In this document: positions 6,444 to 10,322 of the stretch, one piece after another
How positions within the stretch are numbered: position 1 is the first letter of the stretch
How the letters are laid out: each line of letters opens with the position of its first letter
Assembly (NCBI GenBank): GCA_902464485.1
Contig: CABQJJ010000058.1
Coordinates: forward strand, 1-10,322
DNA length: 10,322 bases
Source of the DNA: an uncultured Collinsella sp.
GTDB taxonomy: Bacteria > Actinomycetota > Coriobacteriia > Coriobacteriales > Coriobacteriaceae
Direction of reading: 5' to 3'
Position numbers and translations under genes: made by a program
The notes under the pieces: model-generated
Seen by the model: the letters and a program-made list of their open reading frames with translations, nothing else
Database searches by the model: none
What the model was told of the DNA's origin: nothing

Positions 6444-6656
6444 ATGCCTGACAGCTACAAGGAGCTCATCAAGAGCAATCCCGACGAGACCGAGATCAGG
6501 AGCTTCCTGGTGGACGGCGACCAGGTCTCCGTGACTCTGCGCATCCCCGACACCCTGCGCGACGCGGCGAAGGAGGAGGCGGCCCTGCGGGGCATGAGCT
6601 TCTCTGCCTTCGTGCGCACCTGCATGATCGAAGAGCTCGCGAAGAAGGGGGCGTGA
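6444..6656 (+). CDS. Ribbon-helix-helix (Arc/MetJ-type) DNA-binding protein, antitoxin-like
   Basis: This 70-residue protein has the ribbon-helix-helix pattern: strand DQVSVTLRIP (26-35), helix A DTLRDAAKEEAALRG (36-50), the MSFSAF turn, and helix B VRTCMIEELAKKG. Such proteins dimerise through the strand and bind tandem operator sites; many are antitoxins or autorepressors. The start at 6444 is chosen because GGGAG (6434-6438) lies 5 bases upstream. An in-frame ATG at 6432 lacks a good site and would add only MGAQ. It is the first gene of the operon, with 2 bp to the GIY-YIG gene. A short tandem repeat at the promoter is a plausible operator. No classic toxin follows, so the nuclease is the likely partner, or the protein may control expression of the whole hsd operon. 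Confidence 0.78.
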   Translation: MPDSYKELIKSNPDETEIRSFLVDGDQVSVTLRIPDTLRDAAKEEAALRGMSFSAFVRTCMIEELAKKGA

Positions 6657-6658
6657 GC

Positions 6659-7492
6659 ATGATCCGAGTTAAGACCCTCACCGTCCAGCTTATAGACGCG
6701 CAGCCGGACCGCATCCGCATCTGCCGCATCGACGGCGAGTCGCTTGTGACCGTTGTCGTTCCAAGGGAGGACCTTACTGAGGCGAAGTCGCTGCCGAACA
6801 TCCCGCAACGCGGCGTCTACTACCTGCTCGACGAGGTCCATGGCAACGTGAGCCGCGTCTACGCTGGGCAGACGACCCAGGGTATCGCCCGGCTCGATGC
6901 GCACAAGGCAAGGAAGGAGTTCTGGAACAAGGCCGTCATGTTCCTCGACGACGACCAGAACATCAGCAGGGACGCACTGGACGTCCTTGAGGCGAAGGCC
7001 ATCGACTACGTGCGCACCCACGGCTCGTACGAGACCGACAACTCGGCGACGCCCAAGCCCTACGTTGACCCGTACAAGGAAGAAGCCGTCGAGCGCCTGC
7101 ACGAGAGGATCCTCTTCAGGATGGCGGCTCTGGGGTACGACCTCGACAGGGTCGACCGGGGTCCCACGGGTGCGCCGGCGGTCTTCCACACGAAGAAGAA
7201 CGGCATACGCGGGGCGGGGCGCTACGACAAGGCCACCGGGCACTTCACCGTGCTCGCTGGCTCGAAAGTGAACCTCTCGAGGCCCGTGCTGAAGAACGCG
7301 GGCGTCGCGGCCGCGCGCAGGGAGATCTTCGGCGATTCGGGCGGCATCGCAGAGCTCGCCGAGGACCTCGAGTTCCCGACGCCCAGCGCCGCGGCTGTGT
7401 TCGTGCTCGGCGGCAGCCAGAACGGCTGGACCGAATGGGTAAGCGACAACGGGGAAACGCTCAACCAAATCTATAGAAGCGAGGAAAACTAG
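6659..7492 (+). CDS. GIY-YIG nuclease family protein with C-terminal DUF4357
   Basis: The 277-residue protein starts with a beta-rich domain (1-48, RIRICRIDGESLVTVVVPRE) typical of one GIY-YIG subfamily. The nuclease core follows: GVYYLL (GVY at 52-54), VYAGQT (YAG at 68-70), helix residue R78 with H82, and metal-binding E111 in DALDVLEAKAI. All core positions are present, so an active Mg-dependent endonuclease is expected. Residues about 235-270 match DUF4357 (FPTPSAAAVFVLGGSQNGWTEW). The ATG at 6659 sits 7 bases after AAGGGGG. A GTG at 6653 overlapping the previous stop is possible but too close to that site. The stop at 7490-7492 abuts the hsdM start, so translation is probably coupled. 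Position suggests an accessory nuclease of the type I system or the toxin partner of the RHH protein. Its substrate is unknown. Confidence 0.88.
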   Translation: MIRVKTLTVQLIDAQPDRIRICRIDGESLVTVVVPREDLTEAKSLPNIPQRGVYYLLDEVHGNVSRVYAGQTTQGIARLDAHKARKEFWNKAVMFLDDDQNISRDALDVLEAKAIDYVRTHGSYETDNSATPKPYVDPYKEEAVERLHERILFRMAALGYDLDRVDRGPTGAPAVFHTKKNGIRGAGRYDKATGHFTVLAGSKVNLSRPVLKNAGVAAARREIFGDSGGIAELAEDLEFPTPSAAAVFVLGGSQNGWTEWVSDNGETLNQIYRSEEN

Positions 7493-10252
7493 ATGAACAA
7501 GCAGCAGCTGGCCTCCAAGATATGGGAGTCCGCCAACAAGATGCGATCCAAGATCGAAGCTAACGAGTACAAGGACTACATACTGGGATTCATCTTCTAC
7601 AAGTTCCTTTCCGAGACCGAGGTTGCCCGCCTGAAGGCGCGCGACTTCGCCGAGGAGGACCTGCCCAGCCTGGTGGAAGACGACGAGGAGACGGTTGAGT
7701 TCGTCAAGGGCGAGTGCGGCTACTTCATCGCCTACGAGAACCTCTTCTCCACCTGGATCGCCAAGGGCGGCGACTTCGATATATCGAACGTGCGCGACGC
7801 GCTTTCTGCCTTTAGCCGCAATATTGACCCGGCGCGCAAGCGCGTCTTCGACGGCATCTTCGACACGCTGCAGACGGGCCTCTCCAAGCTGGGCACCGAT
7901 GCGCGTAGCCAGTCCAAGGCCGCCCGCGACCTCATCTACCTCATCAAAGACATTCCAATGGACGGCCGAGCCGACTACGACGTGCTCGGCTTCATCTACG
8001 AGTACCTCATCAGCAACTTCGCCGCCAACGCCGGCAAGAAGGCCGGCGAGTTCTACACGCCGCACGAGGTCTCCATGCTCATGAGCGAGATAGTCTCGTG
8101 GCACCTGGCCGGACGCGAGAACATCACCATCTACGACCCCACCAGCGGATCGGGATCGCTGCTCATTACCATCGGCAAGGCCGTTGCGCGCCGCAACGGC
8201 GACCCGGACTCCATCAAGTACTACGCTCAGGAGCTCAAGGAGAACACCTACAACCTCACGCGCATGAATCTGGTTATGCGCGGAATACTCCCGGACAACA
8301 TCGTGGCGCGCAATGGCGATACGCTCGAAGACGATTGGCCCTGGTTCGATACGGTCGAGAACAAGGACGAGACCTACAATCCGCTGTTCGTCGATGCCGT
8401 GGTGTCTAATCCTCCGTACTCCCAGAACTGGGATCCCGAAGACAAGGAGCTCGATCCGCGATTCAAGTTCGGCGTTGCCCCTAAATCCAAGGCCGATTAC
8501 GCTTTCCTTTTGCATGATTTGTACCACTTGCGCCCCGACGGCATCATGTGCATCGTTCTGCCCCATGGCGTGCTGTTCCGCGGCGGCGAGGAAGGCGCTA
8601 TTCGCAAGAACCTGGTGGAGAACCGCCATATTCAAGCAATCATCGGGCTTCCTGCCAACATCTTCTTCGGTACGGGCATCCCAACCATCGTCATGGTGCT
8701 TCGCAAGCAGCGCGAGAGCAGCGACGTGCTGGTCGTGGATGCGTCGAAGCACTTTGTGAAGGAAGGTAAAAACAACAAGCTGCGCGCGAGCGATATACGC
8801 CGCATCGTGGACGCGGTCACGGCCGGGGCGACCGTCGACAAGTTCAGCCGTCTGGTGACCATCGACGAGATACGCGCCAACGATTACAACCTCAACATTC
8901 CGCGCTATGTTGATTCGTCCGAAGCTGCTGAGAGCTGGGACGTTTACGCCACCATGTTCGGCGGCGTGCCGAAGGTCGAGGTCGACGCGCTCGAGCGCTA
9001 CTGGAAGGTATGGCCGAGCCTGAAGGGTCAGCTGTACGGTGAAGGCGGCGGGTCGTGCCTTGCTTCCATGACGGCTAACGTCGCGGCAACAGTAAAGGCA
9101 AACGCCGACGTCGTCTCATTCCTAGACGGCTATCGGGATACGCTGTCACACCTGCCTGCAGAGCTGCGGAAAAGACTGGTAGACGGCTCGTTGCAAGTCG
9201 ACGCCGTGGCCGAGGAGGACCATATCGCGGAGCTGCTCCGCGGCGCCCTCTCCGATGTCGCGCTCGTCGACGGGTACGATGCCTACCAGGCTCTCGACGA
9301 TGCATGGACGGGCATCTCCGGCGACCTCGAGGTTATCCAGACCGAGGGTAGCGAGGCCGTACGCAGAGTCGATCCGAATATGGTGATAAAAAAGAAAGAC
9401 GGAAAGGAAACTGAAGTTCAGGACGGCTGGATTGGTCATATACTCCCGTTCGAGCTAGTGCAAAGCCACATGCTCACAGCCGATGTTGCCAAAATTAGCT
9501 CGATGCAGGAGAGGCTGTCCGCCATATCCTCGTCTTGTTCTGAATTGATCGATTCCCTGGACGTCGAGCAGCTCGACTCTCCAGCGATTAACGACTCGAA
9601 TGATGCATTCGTCCTCAAAGAGATCAATGCACATCTTAACAGCGAAATGAAGTATATCTCCTCTCCAGAGATTCGTGTCCTGGAAGAATATCTGAAGCTT
9701 CTTGATCGAAAAGCGAAGAAACAAGAAAAGCTAGACTTCATTGAAAAACACTCTGAAGTTTCCTGGCAGGAAATGGAGTCAAACAAAGACGGAACATACG
9801 GCAAAGCAAAGGTTGCATCCTATATTGGAAAGTTAAAGCTGGCAGTAGGCTTTCCTGCTGATAGTTTTGAATACGTCCTTGCGCAAGCGAAGGAGCTCCT
9901 CGACGAGGAGAAGTCGCTCAAGAAAGCGAGTAAGGAAGCGAAGCTTGCCCTTGAGGAGAAGACCAAGGAGCTTGTCGAGAGCCTGACCGACGCCCAGTGC
10001 GACGAATTGCTTGCTGCGAAGTGGATTGAGCCGCTGCAAACTGATTTGCTCGAGCTGCCCAATGCTGTCGTAAGCGATTTCATCGCAAAGGTCGTCGCAC
10101 TGAACGCAAAGTACGCGACAACATATTCGGACGTATGCAACCAGATTGCTGAGGCGGAAAACGAGTTGGCGGCGATGCTGGGCCAGCTCACGGGCAACGA
10201 ACACGATATGGCGGGCATTGCTGAGCTGCGGAAACTGTTGGGGGGTGAATAG
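7493..10252 (+). CDS. hsdM: Type I restriction-modification methyltransferase subunit M, long form
   Basis: HsdM transfers a methyl group from S-adenosylmethionine to adenine N6 in hemimethylated targets chosen by HsdS, and is also part of the restriction complex. Residues 1 to about 155 are the helical HsdM N-terminal domain (LASKIWESANKMRSKIEANE, DYILGFIFYKFLSE). The catalytic domain shows GEFYTP (186-190), motif I YDPTSGSGSLL (D215 to S222) and motif IV NPPY (306-309), with KADYAFLLHD and GIPTIVMVLRK after it. The 919 residues greatly exceed the usual 500 or so. The extra part from about 480 is helical and charged, with likely coiled coil (730-825) and the conserved-looking LTDAQCDELLAAKWIEPL (831-848). 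From about 9370 the DNA is visibly richer in A and T than the catalytic part. The start has GAGG 9 bases upstream and no gap to the nuclease gene. Long HsdM forms are known in gut Firmicutes and Actinobacteria. Confidence 0.95.
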   Translation: MNKQQLASKIWESANKMRSKIEANEYKDYILGFIFYKFLSETEVARLKARDFAEEDLPSLVEDDEETVEFVKGECGYFIAYENLFSTWIAKGGDFDISNVRDALSAFSRNIDPARKRVFDGIFDTLQTGLSKLGTDARSQSKAARDLIYLIKDIPMDGRADYDVLGFIYEYLISNFAANAGKKAGEFYTPHEVSMLMSEIVSWHLAGRENITIYDPTSGSGSLLITIGKAVARRNGDPDSIKYYAQELKENTYNLTRMNLVMRGILPDNIVARNGDTLEDDWPWFDTVENKDETYNPLFVDAVVSNPPYSQNWDPEDKELDPRFKFGVAPKSKADYAFLLHDLYHLRPDGIMCIVLPHGVLFRGGEEGAIRKNLVENRHIQAIIGLPANIFFGTGIPTIVMVLRKQRESSDVLVVDASKHFVKEGKNNKLRASDIRRIVDAVTAGATVDKFSRLVTIDEIRANDYNLNIPRYVDSSEAAESWDVYATMFGGVPKVEVDALERYWKVWPSLKGQLYGEGGGSCLASMTANVAATVKANADVVSFLDGYRDTLSHLPAELRKRLVDGSLQVDAVAEEDHIAELLRGALSDVALVDGYDAYQALDDAWTGISGDLEVIQTEGSEAVRRVDPNMVIKKKDGKETEVQDGWIGHILPFELVQSHMLTADVAKISSMQERLSAISSSCSELIDSLDVEQLDSPAINDSNDAFVLKEINAHLNSEMKYISSPEIRVLEEYLKLLDRKAKKQEKLDFIEKHSEVSWQEMESNKDGTYGKAKVASYIGKLKLAVGFPADSFEYVLAQAKELLDEEKSLKKASKEAKLALEEKTKELVESLTDAQCDELLAAKWIEPLQTDLLELPNAVVSDFIAKVVALNAKYATTYSDVCNQIAEAENELAAMLGQLTGNEHDMAGIAELRKLLGGE

Positions 10253-10253
10253 C

Positions 10254-10322
10254 ATGGCGGAAAAGACCAATGTGCCCGAAATCCGCTTCGCCGGTTTTAC
10301 TGACCCTTGGGAACAGCGTAAG
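10254..10322 (+). CDS. hsdS: Type I restriction-modification specificity subunit S, N-terminal fragment
   Basis: Only 23 codons are in the window, from the ATG at 10254. GGGGGTG lies about 8 bases upstream and the hsdM stop is 1 bp away. The peptide VPEIRFAGFTDPWEQRK is the characteristic opening of HsdS target-recognition domain 1 (P-x-I/L-R-F-x-G-F-x-x-x-W). HsdS chooses the bipartite DNA target and assembles with two HsdM, and with HsdR for cleavage. Its presence confirms the operon as type I. Confidence 0.85.
   Translation, partial: MAEKTNVPEIRFAGFTDPWEQRK

Noticed and set aside
6653..6658. GTG start of the GIY-YIG gene overlapping the RHH stop
   Set aside because: The AAGGGGG site would be only one base away. 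The ATG at 6659 has normal spacing and fits the family N-terminus.
6455..8752. 765-codon open frame on the minus strand
   Set aside because: It lies opposite the RHH, GIY-YIG and hsdM genes, which have recognisable domains and ribosome sites. Its product shows no domain and reflects high-GC third positions.

Overview
The window most likely comes from a Coriobacteriia (Collinsella-like) gut actinobacterium. This is an inference from three things: high-GC codon use with long antisense open frames, a linked ygeY-dpaL-DauR-type catabolic locus, and a DUF6273 protein of the kind common in gut Clostridia and Coriobacteria. No rRNA, tRNA, insertion sequence or CRISPR array is visible.

Region 1 (1-3514) is a catabolic locus. 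On the minus strand, dpaL (diaminopropionate ammonia-lyase) is followed by ygeY (M20-type hydrolase, cut by the window start). A YheO/DauR-type PAS-HTH regulator diverges from dpaL. The shared 277-bp intergenic region carries four copies of an 8-bp word, CAAACAAA or its complement, which are candidate operators. Between dpaL and ygeY lie a GC-rich hairpin and a 126-bp long inverted repeat with a nested hairpin.

Region 2 (3515-6258) is an envelope-associated block on the plus strand. It holds an acidic protein with one membrane segment (own promoter and terminator), then a tight two-gene unit. The unit encodes an 85-residue protein with two membrane segments and a 480-residue protein made of a beta-rich domain, a zinc ribbon, a YKDS-type helical repeat, a membrane segment and a DUF6273-like domain. 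A strong hairpin terminator closes the block. The 257-bp gap 4203-4459 holds a terminator, a 20-bp palindrome and a leader hairpin, but no gene.

Region 3 (6259-10322) is a restriction-modification operon. After a short gap with a TATAAT promoter come a ribbon-helix-helix protein, a GIY-YIG/DUF4357 nuclease, an unusually long HsdM and the first 23 codons of HsdS. Gaps between these genes are 2, 0 and 1 bp, so they are probably one transcript. HsdR is not in the window. The antitoxin-like gene and the solitary nuclease at the head of a type I system are the most interesting feature here. The gap 6163-6443 otherwise holds only the terminator, the promoter and a short tandem repeat.
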